A stretch of 64,000 nt of DNA from Microbacterium sp. zg-B185 (GTDB taxonomy: Bacteria > Actinomycetota > Actinomycetes > Actinomycetales > Microbacteriaceae). The first letter of the stretch is position 1. Every line of letters begins with the position of its first letter. Position numbers and translations under genes: made by a program. The notes under the pieces were generated by a model. The model saw only the letters and a program-made list of their open reading frames with translations. It was not told the DNA's origin and did not search any database. Of this stretch, positions 45,541 to 56,037 are shown piece after piece. Where the stretch lies: positions 3,286,001-3,350,000 of the forward strand of contig NZ_CP126739.1 in NCBI RefSeq assembly GCF_030246885.1, read 5' to 3'.

Positions 45541-47718
45541 ATGGCCGTGGACACGCGCACACCCGAAGAACTGCTCGCAGGCATGACGTGGAGTCAGAAG
45601 CTCGCCCAGCTGCAGATCCTCTGGCGCCGCGACCAGGACGACGCGCTGGCCCTGGCCCGCGGCGGCATCGGGGCACTGTTCTGGCCGCAGAGCGCCGAGC
45701 GGACGAACGCGCTGCAGCGTGCAGCCATCGAAGAGAGCGCGCACGGCATCCCGTTGCTGATCGGGCTCGATGTCCTCCACGGCCAGTTCACGATCTTTCC
45801 GACGCCACTGGCGCAGGCGGCCAGCTTCGATCGCTCGGTGCCCGCGGCGGACGCTCGGATCTCGGCCGCCGAGGCCAGATCGGGCGGCGTGAACTGGACG
45901 TTCGCACCGATGCTGGATGTGACCCGCGACCCGCGCTGGGGCCGCGTGGTGGAGGGGTTCGGTGAGGACTCGTTCCTCGCCGCCGCTCTGGGCGCTGCCA
46001 AGGTGGCGGCGTACCAGGGCGACGACCTCACCGCAGCGGATGCCCTCGCTGCGTGCGTGAAGCACTTCGTCGCCTACGGGGCTGCCGAAGCGGGCCGCGA
46101 CTACAACACCACCGACGTCTCGCGGCGCCGCCTGCGCGAGACGTATCTCGAACCCTTCCGTAGCGCCGTCGCTGCGGGGGCGGCATCCGTCATGGCGGCC
46201 TTCAACTCGCTCAACGGCACGCCGATGCATGCGCACCGGCGCCTGCTGACCGACGTGCTGAAGGCCGAGTACGGGTTCGAGGGCGTCGTCGTCGGTGACG
46301 CCGATGGCGTCGCCCAGCTCGTCCGGCACGGCGTGGCGCGCGACGAGGCCGACGCGGTGCACCAGTCCCTCGCGGCCGGGCTCGATATCGTCATGGGCGG
46401 GCCAGAGCTGGCCGGCGACGGCGTGCCGCTGATCGAGCGTGGTGCGGTGGATGCCGCTCGCATCGACGACGCGGTGCTGCGTGTCCTGCGGCTGAAGAAG
46501 GCGCTGGGTCTGTTCCAGAACCCGTTCGCGGATGCCGCCGCGGAGCGCACCGCGCCCACTCCGCAGACGCTGCGCACGGCGCAGGACGCGGCCGAGCGCT
46601 GCGTCGTGCTGCTGAAGAACCAGGGTGCGGTGCTGCCGCTCCCGGCCGGCACGCAGCGCATCCTGCTGACCGGACCGTACGCCACGAGCACCGATCATCT
46701 CGGCGCCTGGGTGCAGCACTTCGGCGCGCAGGCAGGCACCCTCGCTGACGCGCTGCGCGCCGAATTGCCCGAGGCGACGTGGACGGTGGCATCCGGCGCG
46801 GAGTTCCTGGGGCCGTCGGACGCGGACATCCGAGAAGCAGTCCTGCTCGCGGCGCAGAGCGACCTGGTGCTCATCGCCGTCGGTGAACCCAGCTCGATCT
46901 CCGGCGAGGCCGGTTCCCGCGCGGATATCCGGCTGCCCGGCGATCAGGAGCATCTCATCCAGGCGATCGCGGACACCGGCGTGCCGTTCGTCGTGATCCT
47001 GATCACCGGACGCCCGCTGGTCGTCGAGGCCTGGATCGACCGGGCCCCCGCTGCGCTGCTGGCCTGGCACCTGGGCACCCGGGGGCCCGAGGCGATCGCG
47101 CGGGTCGTGGCCGGTGCCGTGAACCCCGGCGGCCGCGTCCCGATGACCTTCCCCCGCGCGGCCGGACAGATACCGATCCACCACGACGCTGAGAACACCG
47201 GGCGACCCGCACGGACGGGAGGGTCGATGGCTGTGCACCGCTGGGATGTCGGTCTGCAGGGACCGAACAACCTCGACGACTACTACACGTCCAAGTTCCT
47301 CGACCTGGAGCGTGGGCCCCGGTTCGCCTTCGGCCACGGACTCAGCTTTACGACGTTCTGCCTGGAGGCGGCATCCCTGTCGACCTCGAAGATTCCCTGT
47401 ACCGAGCTTCGCGCGGGCGCGCGGGTGGTCGTATCGGCCTCGGTGCGCAACGTCGGCGAGCGCGACGGCGACGACGTCGTGCTCGTCTACCTGTCTGATC
47501 CGGTCGCCTCGCTCGCGCAGCCGGTGCAACGGCTGCGCGGGTTCCGACGGGTGGCCGTCGCGGCCGGCGAGGCGGGGGCGGTGTCGTTCGAGCTCGGCGT
47601 GGACGATCTCGGTTTCTGGGACGACGAGGATCGCTTCGTGCTCGAACCGGGCGAGCTCGTTCTCACTGTCACCGACGGCACGGACGCCGAGCGATTGGCG
47701 CTGAACGTCACGCCGTGA
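45541..47718 (+). CDS. Glycoside hydrolase family 3 beta-glucosidase
   Basis: A 725-residue GH3 enzyme. The N-terminal barrel (RDPRWGRVVEGFGED, CVKHFVAYG) contains Asp253 in GVVVGDADGV, the position of the GH3 nucleophile. A second alpha/beta sandwich follows (GEPSSISGEAGSRADIRLPGDQ) and then a fibronectin III-like C-terminal domain. There is no signal peptide, so it probably acts on imported glycosides in the cytoplasm. It would release glucose from O-linked beta-glucosides. It is 96 bp downstream of the binding-protein gene. Confidence 0.9.
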   Translation: MAVDTRTPEELLAGMTWSQKLAQLQILWRRDQDDALALARGGIGALFWPQSAERTNALQRAAIEESAHGIPLLIGLDVLHGQFTIFPTPLAQAASFDRSVPAADARISAAEARSGGVNWTFAPMLDVTRDPRWGRVVEGFGEDSFLAAALGAAKVAAYQGDDLTAADALAACVKHFVAYGAAEAGRDYNTTDVSRRRLRETYLEPFRSAVAAGAASVMAAFNSLNGTPMHAHRRLLTDVLKAEYGFEGVVVGDADGVAQLVRHGVARDEADAVHQSLAAGLDIVMGGPELAGDGVPLIERGAVDAARIDDAVLRVLRLKKALGLFQNPFADAAAERTAPTPQTLRTAQDAAERCVVLLKNQGAVLPLPAGTQRILLTGPYATSTDHLGAWVQHFGAQAGTLADALRAELPEATWTVASGAEFLGPSDADIREAVLLAAQSDLVLIAVGEPSSISGEAGSRADIRLPGDQEHLIQAIADTGVPFVVILITGRPLVVEAWIDRAPAALLAWHLGTRGPEAIARVVAGAVNPGGRVPMTFPRAAGQIPIHHDAENTGRPARTGGSMAVHRWDVGLQGPNNLDDYYTSKFLDLERGPRFAFGHGLSFTTFCLEAASLSTSKIPCTELRAGARVVVSASVRNVGERDGDDVVLVYLSDPVASLAQPVQRLRGFRRVAVAAGEAGAVSFELGVDDLGFWDDEDRFVLEPGELVLTVTDGTDAERLALNVTP

Positions 47719-47787
47719 TCGGGCGCCGGATCTCGTCGATCGTCGAGGAGATCTCGGCGGTCGCCGCGGTGTGCAGGAGCGGGCCTG

Positions 47788-49416
47788 TCAGAGGCGCACG
47801 AGCCGGATGCGGGCCGCGCCGACGCGATCGTTCGGCAGGATCATCAGCCGCTCGTCGCCGTTGAGCACCCGGCCTTCGACGACCCGGCCGTTCTCGAGGA
47901 GCAGCTCCTGGACCGAGTCGATCTCGACCCGCGCATCGGCGGCGACGTAGTCCAGCGTCACCTCGCGCCCGATCACGAGAAACCCGTCCTCGCCCGTTCC
48001 GGCGATCAGGGCGAACGGCCGCGTCTCGCCCGGTGTGGCGATCTGCGCGTTCGGGAGGGTCTCATCGGGCACCCGCAGCGCGGTGTCGGGGATGTTCACC
48101 CCGGCGTCGAGCAGCATCCGCCGGAAGAGCGCACGTGCGCCGCGCGCCGAGATGACTACGCCGTCGATATGCCGGCTCTCCACGTCGACGTCGGGTTCGA
48201 GGACCACGGCGGCGATAGCGCCGCGCAGCGCTGCGGCGGCGATCTCCCTCTCGAGACCCGCGACGAACGAGATCGTGGCCGCCAGCTGAGCGTCGGGATC
48301 GGCCAGATCCAGCCCGTACCCCGACCATCCGATGGCTCGGTACGCACCGATCGCGCGGACGAGCTCGGCCGGGCTGAGGCGGCACTCCGGCACGAAGAAC
48401 GGCTGGGTGCCGGTCGCATACTGCGCCATGGCGGCGTCGGCGTCGCGCACGTAGAGGTCGGGACCCAGGAACGCGAGCGAGGGTGCGGCAGCGCGCCAGA
48501 TGTCGAGCACGGTGGAGGTCGGACCCCCGCTCGGATACTGGCCGGGGGCGTCCTGGCCGGGCTGCGGCCCGAGCCACGCATTCGCGTACATCGGGATGTC
48601 GGCGATCGCCCGGCCGCGGCCGGCGACATGCTCGACGTAGCTCGCGATGGCCCACGCCATGAACACCTCATCCACCGCCGGGGTGTTCCCGAAGACCTCT
48701 GGCCAGGACCCGCCGTCGACTGCTCCGTGCGACTCCCAGAGCCGTCGGGCGGACGTGCTGCCGGCGGTCGTCCCGCGCACGTGTTCGAGGAGCGCGGATG
48801 GGACGGGGGCGTTCCACGCCGCCTCCGCCGCCGGGTTGCGGTCGCGGCTGTCCGAGAGCAGACCCGACTCGTTCTCGACCTGCACCATGACGACCGTGCC
48901 GTCCGGATCGGCATCCCCGAGGTGCCGGATGAGCGCTTCGAAGGCGTTCGCATCGGCCTCGCGCAGTTCGGGGCTGAAGACCGAGAGAACCGGCTTCGCG
49001 GTCGCGCCCTCGTAGCTGAAGGCCGGCATGCCCTTCGGTTCGACCACGACGCGCGGGAACCGTTCCGGGTCGGCGCGCACCCACGTGGGAGCGTACGTCG
49101 AGGCCGCGTTCTTGAAGGCGCCGAACCACAGGAGCACCAGGCGAAGCTCGGATGTGCGCGCCTCAGCGAGCATGACGTCGACGAGCGAGAAGTCGAACGT
49201 CCCCTCGACCGGCTCGGTCAGCGCCCAGCTCACCGGCGCGAGGACGACGTTGCTTCCGACGCGTCGGACGTGGGCGAAGGAATCGGCGATCGCCTTCGGC
49301 GATGACGAGGCGGAATTGAACACCTGGCCCCCGACCAGGAGCGCCGGGGCGCCGGCGCGGCGCAGCGCGAACGGTGCTTCTGTCGAGAGGGCCCACGGCC
49401 GCGCGGCGGCCATCAT
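47788..49416 (-). CDS. GH35-like beta-galactosidase family protein
   Basis: A 542-residue enzyme of the GH35/DUF5597 type. The N-terminal barrel has WALTEPVEGTFDFS and LVLLWFGAFKNAASTYAP, the acid/base region VMVQVENESG (E181-N-E183), and a possible nucleophile in FFVPECRLSP. The C-terminal part is beta-rich (DUF5597-like). No signal peptide is seen. Start ATG at 49416 (MMAAARPW) overlaps the GH43 stop by 4 bp. It is last in the operon with GH43 and two deglycosidase fusions, suggesting cytoplasmic trimming of O-linked galactose or arabinose from C-glycosides. Confidence 0.78.
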   Translation of the reverse strand: MMAAARPWALSTEAPFALRRAGAPALLVGGQVFNSASSSPKAIADSFAHVRRVGSNVVLAPVSWALTEPVEGTFDFSLVDVMLAEARTSELRLVLLWFGAFKNAASTYAPTWVRADPERFPRVVVEPKGMPAFSYEGATAKPVLSVFSPELREADANAFEALIRHLGDADPDGTVVMVQVENESGLLSDSRDRNPAAEAAWNAPVPSALLEHVRGTTAGSTSARRLWESHGAVDGGSWPEVFGNTPAVDEVFMAWAIASYVEHVAGRGRAIADIPMYANAWLGPQPGQDAPGQYPSGGPTSTVLDIWRAAAPSLAFLGPDLYVRDADAAMAQYATGTQPFFVPECRLSPAELVRAIGAYRAIGWSGYGLDLADPDAQLAATISFVAGLEREIAAAALRGAIAAVVLEPDVDVESRHIDGVVISARGARALFRRMLLDAGVNIPDTALRVPDETLPNAQIATPGETRPFALIAGTGEDGFLVIGREVTLDYVAADARVEIDSVQELLLENGRVVEGRVLNGDERLMILPNDRVGAARIRLVRL

Positions 49417-51002
49417 CTCAGCGACCGATACGCGAACTCGCGGAACCGCGCCTCGCCCGTCCCTGTCGCGAACAGCGCCGGGCGCAGACTGAGCAGATCG
49501 CCGACGGTGTTGGCATGGTAGCCGGAGGTCTCGTAGCGGACGCCGTGCCGCGTCCACGCTCCGCCGGGGACGCGGTACCAGCCGGTGACGATGTGCTCGT
49601 CGTTGCGGATGCGCAGCGTCATGCGGTCGGTGGCCGGAGCCGGCTCGCGCCAGTGCGTGCGGATGCCGCCCGAATAGCTCTGCATCCGTTCGCCGTCCAC
49701 GCCCATGCCGCAGAAGAGCCGGTCGTTGAAGAACAGCAGCAGCCCGGCCTCGACACCTGGCTGGACGGTGACCTCGACCTCGATCTCGTACGCGTGGTCG
49801 CCGGTGAGCATCGCGAGCGGCGATGTGTCGGCGGGCGAGGAGCCCTTGGCCCGCAGAATGAGGCCGTCGTCGACCCGCACGCGCTCGGCTTCTCCGCGAT
49901 CAGGTGCGTGGAACGCCCAGCGCCTGCCCAGATCCGGCTGCGCGAAGTCGTCGGCGAGGTCCGGAGCCGCCGATTGCTCCGCGGCGCCGACGGGCGCGTC
50001 GATCGGTGCGCCGAGGTCGTGGACGACCGCCTCTGGCCAGTCGTCCTCACCCCAGCGGATCGGCTCGAGCAGGATCTGCCGGCCGAGCGTGCGATAGCCG
50101 TTCTCGTAGCCGTGCGAGATCATCCACCAGTCGTCTTCGTCGGTGCCCGCGGGACCGGGAACGAGCGTCGCATGGCCGCGCGACCACCATGCCTCGGCCG
50201 CATCCTCGGTGCGGGCGATCGGGTTGCGGGGGTGGTTCTGCCACGGTCCGTGCACCGATCGGGACCGTGCGACGATCACCATGTGCCCGGTGGGCGGTCC
50301 CGCCGTGCCGCCGACGGCGCTGACGAGGTAGAACCAGCCGCCCGTCCCGTTCTGAGTCTCCGCCCCCGACCTCCGGCGTGCTGACGCGCGCCAGAACAGC
50401 TTCGGCCCCTCGAGCGCATAGGCCTCGGTGACCCAGTCCTCGGGGTAGCGCCAGCCGTCGTAGACGTACTCGAGCTCGCCCACTGTCGACAGGCCGTCAT
50501 CCGTCAGCCGGATGCGGCGCACTCCGCTGGTGAACAGGTATCGTCTGCCGTCCTCGCCGACGACGTGGCCGGGGTCGATCACTCCGCGGATGCCGAGGTC
50601 GATCGGCTCCGACCACGGACCGCTCATCGCGTCGGCGTGGATCACGAAGATCGCCGCGTCCGTCAGCGTCGACCACGGCGTCGGGATGAACGGGATGTAG
50701 ATGAAGAAGCGTCCATCGTGCTCGGCCAGGTCGACGGCGAACGTGTTGCCGACCGGGTTGTGCAGTGCGGAGGTCTCGTATGTCCAGTTCACGAGATCCG
50801 TCGAACGGTACAGCGGCAGCCCGGGCGCCGCCTCGAACGACGAGTAGGTCAGCCAGTACTGGTCGCCGACCTGAAGCACCGCGGGGTCGGGCCGGTCGCC
50901 GGCCAGGACGGGGTTGATGTAGGTGGTCACCGCGTCGCCGATCCGGTCGCCCCTCGCCACACCCACGCGGCGATCGCTTCGATCGTCCGGCGCGCCGCTC
51001 AT
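49413..51002 (-). CDS. Glycoside hydrolase family 43 protein
   Basis: A 529-residue five-bladed-propeller enzyme. The catalytic motifs are visible: base Asp in NPVLAGDRPDPAVL, pKa-modulating Asp in GVIDPGHVV, and acid Glu in ALEGPKLFWR. A C-terminal beta-sandwich (about residues 340-529) is the GH43 C2-type domain. Members release arabinose or xylose from beta-xylosides and arabinosides. The start ATG at 51002 overlaps the fused deglycosidase stop by 4 bp; the upstream frame is a shadow. No signal peptide. Confidence 0.85.
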   Translation of the reverse strand: MSGAPDDRSDRRVGVARGDRIGDAVTTYINPVLAGDRPDPAVLQVGDQYWLTYSSFEAAPGLPLYRSTDLVNWTYETSALHNPVGNTFAVDLAEHDGRFFIYIPFIPTPWSTLTDAAIFVIHADAMSGPWSEPIDLGIRGVIDPGHVVGEDGRRYLFTSGVRRIRLTDDGLSTVGELEYVYDGWRYPEDWVTEAYALEGPKLFWRASARRRSGAETQNGTGGWFYLVSAVGGTAGPPTGHMVIVARSRSVHGPWQNHPRNPIARTEDAAEAWWSRGHATLVPGPAGTDEDDWWMISHGYENGYRTLGRQILLEPIRWGEDDWPEAVVHDLGAPIDAPVGAAEQSAAPDLADDFAQPDLGRRWAFHAPDRGEAERVRVDDGLILRAKGSSPADTSPLAMLTGDHAYEIEVEVTVQPGVEAGLLLFFNDRLFCGMGVDGERMQSYSGGIRTHWREPAPATDRMTLRIRNDEHIVTGWYRVPGGAWTRHGVRYETSGYHANTVGDLLSLRPALFATGTGEARFREFAYRSLR

Positions 51003-52474
51003 GCCGGCTGCAGTTCCCGCATCGACCTGCGGATGAGGTCGTGCTGCCGCCGAACCAGCAGCAGCGGGTCGACCTCGCCGAGCTCGGCGAACGCGTGGCC
51101 TTCCCATTCGCTCGACCAGTAGCCCCGATAGCCGCCCTCGACGAAGACGCGCACCAGTTCCGGATAGTCGATCGCCGGCTCCTGACCGTTCTCATCGATG
51201 TCGTAGAACTTCGCATGCACGTGCAGGATCTGCGGCATGATCTCGGCCCACTCCTGCGGAGCGACGTGGCCGTGCATGTTGAAGGCGAGGTGGGCGAAGG
51301 AGCCGAGCCGACCAGGGTCGAAGTCGCGGCTGGTGAGGTAGCCGATGAACTCCTGCTGGCGCTCCTGCATCGAGGCATCCGTCGCCCAGATCGCCTGCAG
51401 TCGTGCGACGGCCTCCTCGTCGAGCCCGGCGCGCCGCACCGCTCGGAGAAGCGTCGGCGACATGCTGTGCATCGTCGCGGAGAAGTCGGCGACGAACCCG
51501 AGGAGCGGCGAGTCCAGCTCGTCGTAGACCTCGCGCACCTTCATCACCGCCGGAGCGTTCGGGCCCATCGGCGCGTGGATCTCGTATGCGAGCTTGAGGT
51601 TCAGCTCCTCCGCGATCGGAAGAAGCCGGCGCAGAAGCGTCGGCTTCGCGCTCTGGATGCGCACGAGCGGGAAGCCGAGGGTCGCGGCATCGCGGAACAG
51701 GATCTCGCTGAACTCGAACTCCTCATCATCGGTCATGTCGCGGTCACGTCGCCGGCCCATGTCCAGGTTGGCGCCGAACGAGCTCGCGTCGAAGCCGTAC
51801 TTGTCGAAGGCGGCGCGCCAGTTGCGGACGAACTCGTCCGACACGTGCGGGTAGGTCGGCAGCGCCTGTGAGGCGACGATCTCGATGCCGGGGCCGATGC
51901 CGAGCTCGGCCACCCGCGCCAGCAGGCCGTCCACGTCGTACCAGCCGGCACGGAACTCGGCGCTGGCCGAGTACAGCGTCAGGCCGAGCGTGAAGGGGTC
52001 GGCGTCCGTCGCCGGCGGTGGAGCCGTCACGCCCGACACGAGAGCCGGGCGCGCGGCATCCCGATCCGTCACCGTCAGCGTCAGCGTCTGGTCCACGACG
52101 TTGGGGACGTACATGCCCGCTCCACCGTCCTCGCCCGGTGCGATCTGCATATAGGGCAGGCGCAGCTGACCGACCAGGTGGACCTCGTGGGTCTCACCGG
52201 GTTCGCTCGACGTCTCGCGCGCCGCGATCAGCAGCGGGTGATCCTGCAGGTACCAGAGCACCTCGCTCTGCTGGGGCAGGTCGTTCAGCGGGTACCGCAC
52301 CCCCTGCAGCTCGAACGCCAGGTCATCGTCGGGGATCTGCTCACCGTCGACGGTGAGCTGCAGCGACGTGACCGATGACAGCCACAGGCTGCGGTACCAC
52401 GGCAGGGTGAGGGAGAGCGCGAAACCGTCGGGGTGCACGCGGAGGCTGTCGTCCTGGATCAGTCCGTTCGGCAT
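50999..52474 (-). CDS. Single-chain C-glycoside deglycosidase-like beta-alpha fusion
   Basis: A 491-residue protein. The N-terminal DUF6379 module (about residues 1-140; LPWYRSLWLSSV) closely resembles the split beta subunit at 35291. A Pro/Ala linker (about residues 148-158) is followed by a TIM barrel with E298, H300 (AYEIHAPMGP), D330 (VADFSATMH), H420 (HVHAKFYDID) and E456 (SSEWEGHA). This barrel closely resembles the split alpha subunit at 35780, so it looks like a natural fusion of that pair. It probably cleaves a C-glycosidic bond after sugar C3 oxidation. Second in an operon of two fusion genes, GH43 and GH35. Confidence 0.8.
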   Translation of the reverse strand: MPNGLIQDDSLRVHPDGFALSLTLPWYRSLWLSSVTSLQLTVDGEQIPDDDLAFELQGVRYPLNDLPQQSEVLWYLQDHPLLIAARETSSEPGETHEVHLVGQLRLPYMQIAPGEDGGAGMYVPNVVDQTLTLTVTDRDAARPALVSGVTAPPPATDADPFTLGLTLYSASAEFRAGWYDVDGLLARVAELGIGPGIEIVASQALPTYPHVSDEFVRNWRAAFDKYGFDASSFGANLDMGRRRDRDMTDDEEFEFSEILFRDAATLGFPLVRIQSAKPTLLRRLLPIAEELNLKLAYEIHAPMGPNAPAVMKVREVYDELDSPLLGFVADFSATMHSMSPTLLRAVRRAGLDEEAVARLQAIWATDASMQERQQEFIGYLTSRDFDPGRLGSFAHLAFNMHGHVAPQEWAEIMPQILHVHAKFYDIDENGQEPAIDYPELVRVFVEGGYRGYWSSEWEGHAFAELGEVDPLLLVRRQHDLIRRSMRELQPA

Positions 52475-52511
52475 GATGTGATCTCCTTGGGGATGGAATG
52501 GATGCCGCGGC

Positions 52512-53813
52512 TCAGAGGCGGTCGGCGACCTGACGCATCAGCGAATGATGGCGGCGGACCTGCTCGATCGAGCGCCACGGCTCGCGCTCGCCCTCGTACT
52601 CGCTAGAGAGGTAGCCGGTGTAGCCGGCGTCCTTGATCGCACGCAGCACCGGCTCCCAGGGGATCTGCTGATCCTCGAGCGTGTCGTCGATGTCGTGGAA
52701 CTTGGCCTGGATGAACACGACGTGCTCGGCCACGCTCGCGAAGTCGCCGGGGTCGACCGCGATGCCGTCCATGAACGCCGGGCGCTGCCCGGGAAGCTCG
52801 CCCGGCTTCAGAGCGATCGGCCGATCCTGGAAGATGCCGGTGTCGATCAGCAGCCCGAAGTGCTTGGTGCCGGTGCGGGTGATCAGCGCGATGTAGTCCT
52901 CGACGACCTCGTGCCTGATCGGCGTCGGCGAGTGGATCTCGGGGCAGATGATCAGATCGAGCTCCTCGGCGAGCGGCAGGCTGCGTTCCACCGCCTCGGA
53001 CCAGATGGGGTGCGGAACCAGGTCGCTGGAGACCACGCCGATCTTCGGCCGGACGAAGCGGAAGCCGAGCCGATGGGCCAGCCGCAGGTCGCGTTGCAGC
53101 GCGGCAGCGCCCTCGTCGATGGACATCTCGTGCGCGTGCGGGCCGCTCGAGTGCAGACGGGTGTCGATCCAGGAGCCGTAGTTGGTCGGTTCCAGGCCGT
53201 ACCTCTCGAGCAGCCGGAACCACTCGTCCACCCACTCCTGCGCGGGCTCGGGATAGTTCGGGATGTGCGCCTCGCCGAGGATTTCGACCCCGGTCGCGCC
53301 GATGTCGGCGATGCCTGCGAGCGCGGTCTCCAGGTCCAGGACGGTGCCGTAGTCGCCCATGAAGCTGTAGAGCGAGACGCCGTACCTGAACGGCGCTCCG
53401 TCGGCCTCCGGCGAGAGGGTGACGTGCTTGGTGACCCGGTAGGTGGAGGGCTGATGCTCGACCGGGATGTAGGACATGCGCAGCCGCAGCTCGATCGACA
53501 CCTCGTGGACGCCGTCGGGGAGCCCGCCTTCGAACGGCACGGTGACGATGGCGGGCTCTTCCAGCTGCCATCGGACGCCGTCGCTGTCCCAGAGTTCGGC
53601 GAGGCTGTAGGTCGTTCCACCGAAGCTCCAACGCGGGACATCGGCCGCGACATCGACGAGGTCGCCGACGCGAACCGCGATCCCGTCGATCAGGGATGCC
53701 GCCATCCCTCGGTAGGAGGGCATCCGGACGCGGAACTGGAAGCCGGTGACCCGTCCTCCCGCACGGACGTTGCGGAAGCCGACGGACTGGATCAGGTCTC
53801 GTTCGAGGAGCAT
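52512..53813 (-). CDS. Single-chain C-glycoside deglycosidase-like fusion, ligand-variant type
   Basis: A 433-residue fusion starting at the ATG at 53813 (an upstream start is possible). Its N-terminal DUF6379-like module (about residues 1-130; RMPSYRGMAASLIDGIAV) is the most diverged. The TIM barrel has SLYSFMGDYG, E292 and H294 (ICPEIHSPTP), D324 and E405 (SSEYEGE). However, the HVHAKF position reads FIQAKFHDID, giving Gln369 where the metal-binding histidine lies in the other copies. It is the first gene of the 47788-53813 operon. It may use a different metal geometry or reaction (isomerase or epimerase). Confidence 0.75.
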   Translation of the reverse strand: MLLERDLIQSVGFRNVRAGGRVTGFQFRVRMPSYRGMAASLIDGIAVRVGDLVDVAADVPRWSFGGTTYSLAELWDSDGVRWQLEEPAIVTVPFEGGLPDGVHEVSIELRLRMSYIPVEHQPSTYRVTKHVTLSPEADGAPFRYGVSLYSFMGDYGTVLDLETALAGIADIGATGVEILGEAHIPNYPEPAQEWVDEWFRLLERYGLEPTNYGSWIDTRLHSSGPHAHEMSIDEGAAALQRDLRLAHRLGFRFVRPKIGVVSSDLVPHPIWSEAVERSLPLAEELDLIICPEIHSPTPIRHEVVEDYIALITRTGTKHFGLLIDTGIFQDRPIALKPGELPGQRPAFMDGIAVDPGDFASVAEHVVFIQAKFHDIDDTLEDQQIPWEPVLRAIKDAGYTGYLSSEYEGEREPWRSIEQVRRHHSLMRQVADRL

Positions 53814-53965
53814 GCAGGGCCGCACTCTCTGCCGGTAGACGGTACCTGCGGGCATCGCAGGGACGGACGGCGCGTCGTCGTGCCGTACTGTCGACGCTAC
53901 CCCACACTGTCGCTTTCATGCATAAGTGTGCGTGATGCTCACGTAAGAAGATCCGATGCGGTCGG

Positions 53966-54769
53966 TCAGATCAGCCGCAGCTCCGCGTCGATCGCCCCCG
54001 CCGTGCGCAGCAGCGGCGGAAGGTACGCCTCCAGGAGCCTTTCCACCGTGTCTCGGGTGGCGCTCGTGGAGACGTTCAGTGCCGCGATCACGCTGCCGTC
54101 CCGGCCGTGCAGCGGTGCCGCGATCGACCGCAGGCCCGGCTCCAGCTCACCGTCGATCACCGCCCAGCCCTGCGCCCGGACACGGTCCAGCTCGCCACGA
54201 AGCGCCCCCGGATCGGTGATGGTGCGGTCGGTGAGGGAGGCCAGATCGGATGCCGCGACCGCAGCGGCGGCGGCGGCATCCGGCAGTCCCGCCAGGAGAA
54301 CCCGGCCCATGCTGGTCGCGTACGCCGGAAAGCGCGTGCCGATCGTGATCCGCACGCTCATGATCCGCCGCGTGGGCACGCGCGCGATGTAGACGATGTC
54401 GGCGCCGTCCAGCACCGCGGCCGAGACGCTCTCACCCACCTCTCGGGACAGCGCCTCCAGATGCGGTTGCACGATCTCCGGCAGCGAGAGCGAGGAGAGG
54501 TAGCTGAATCCGAGCTCGAGCACGCGTGGCGTGAGCGAGAACGCCCGGTTGCCGCCCGTGATGCCGCCGTTTCCCGCACCGGGCAGCCCGCGGACGTAGC
54601 CGAGCGTCTCGAGGGTGAGCAGGAACCGGCGCGCGGCGGCGCGGGTGATCCCGGCGCGCCGCGCGACCTCGCTGAGCGTCAGCTCGGCGTGATCGGCGTC
54701 GAACGCGCGGATCACGGACAGACCGCGGGCCAGGGACTGCACGAAATCGCCGGAGTCCGGAGTGCTCAT
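53966..54769 (-). CDS. IclR-family regulator of beta-ketoadipate genes (PcaR-like)
   Basis: A 267-residue protein. The N-terminal winged helix-turn-helix (TLSEVARRAGITRAAARRFLLTLETLGYV) is followed by the IclR effector domain with SVSAAVLDGADIVYIARVPTRRIMSVRITIGTRFPAYATSMGRVLLA. This matches the PcaR/PcaU/PobR branch, which senses protocatechuate or beta-ketoadipate. It lies 91 bp downstream of pcaF, in the same direction. The ATG at 54769 has GAGGG-like sequence nearby. A palindrome suited to such a regulator lies upstream of pcaI (57490-57505). Confidence 0.85.
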   Translation of the reverse strand: MSTPDSGDFVQSLARGLSVIRAFDADHAELTLSEVARRAGITRAAARRFLLTLETLGYVRGLPGAGNGGITGGNRAFSLTPRVLELGFSYLSSLSLPEIVQPHLEALSREVGESVSAAVLDGADIVYIARVPTRRIMSVRITIGTRFPAYATSMGRVLLAGLPDAAAAAAVAASDLASLTDRTITDPGALRGELDRVRAQGWAVIDGELEPGLRSIAAPLHGRDGSVIAALNVSTSATRDTVERLLEAYLPPLLRTAGAIDAELRLI

Positions 54770-54860
54770 ACGCTCGCCCTGTCCCTCCGCCGGCGATCGT
54801 GCCGCCCGCTGCTCATGCTCGAGTCGGCCGCTGCGCGCGGTGCCGCCGCGCGCAGCCGGT

Positions 54861-56036
<1,176 letters not shown>

Positions 56037-56037
56037 G

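Noticed and set aside
44152..47529. A minus-strand frame of about 1100 residues opposite the binding protein and GH3
   Set aside because: Composition is typical of an antisense shadow; the plus-strand genes have full domain motifs.
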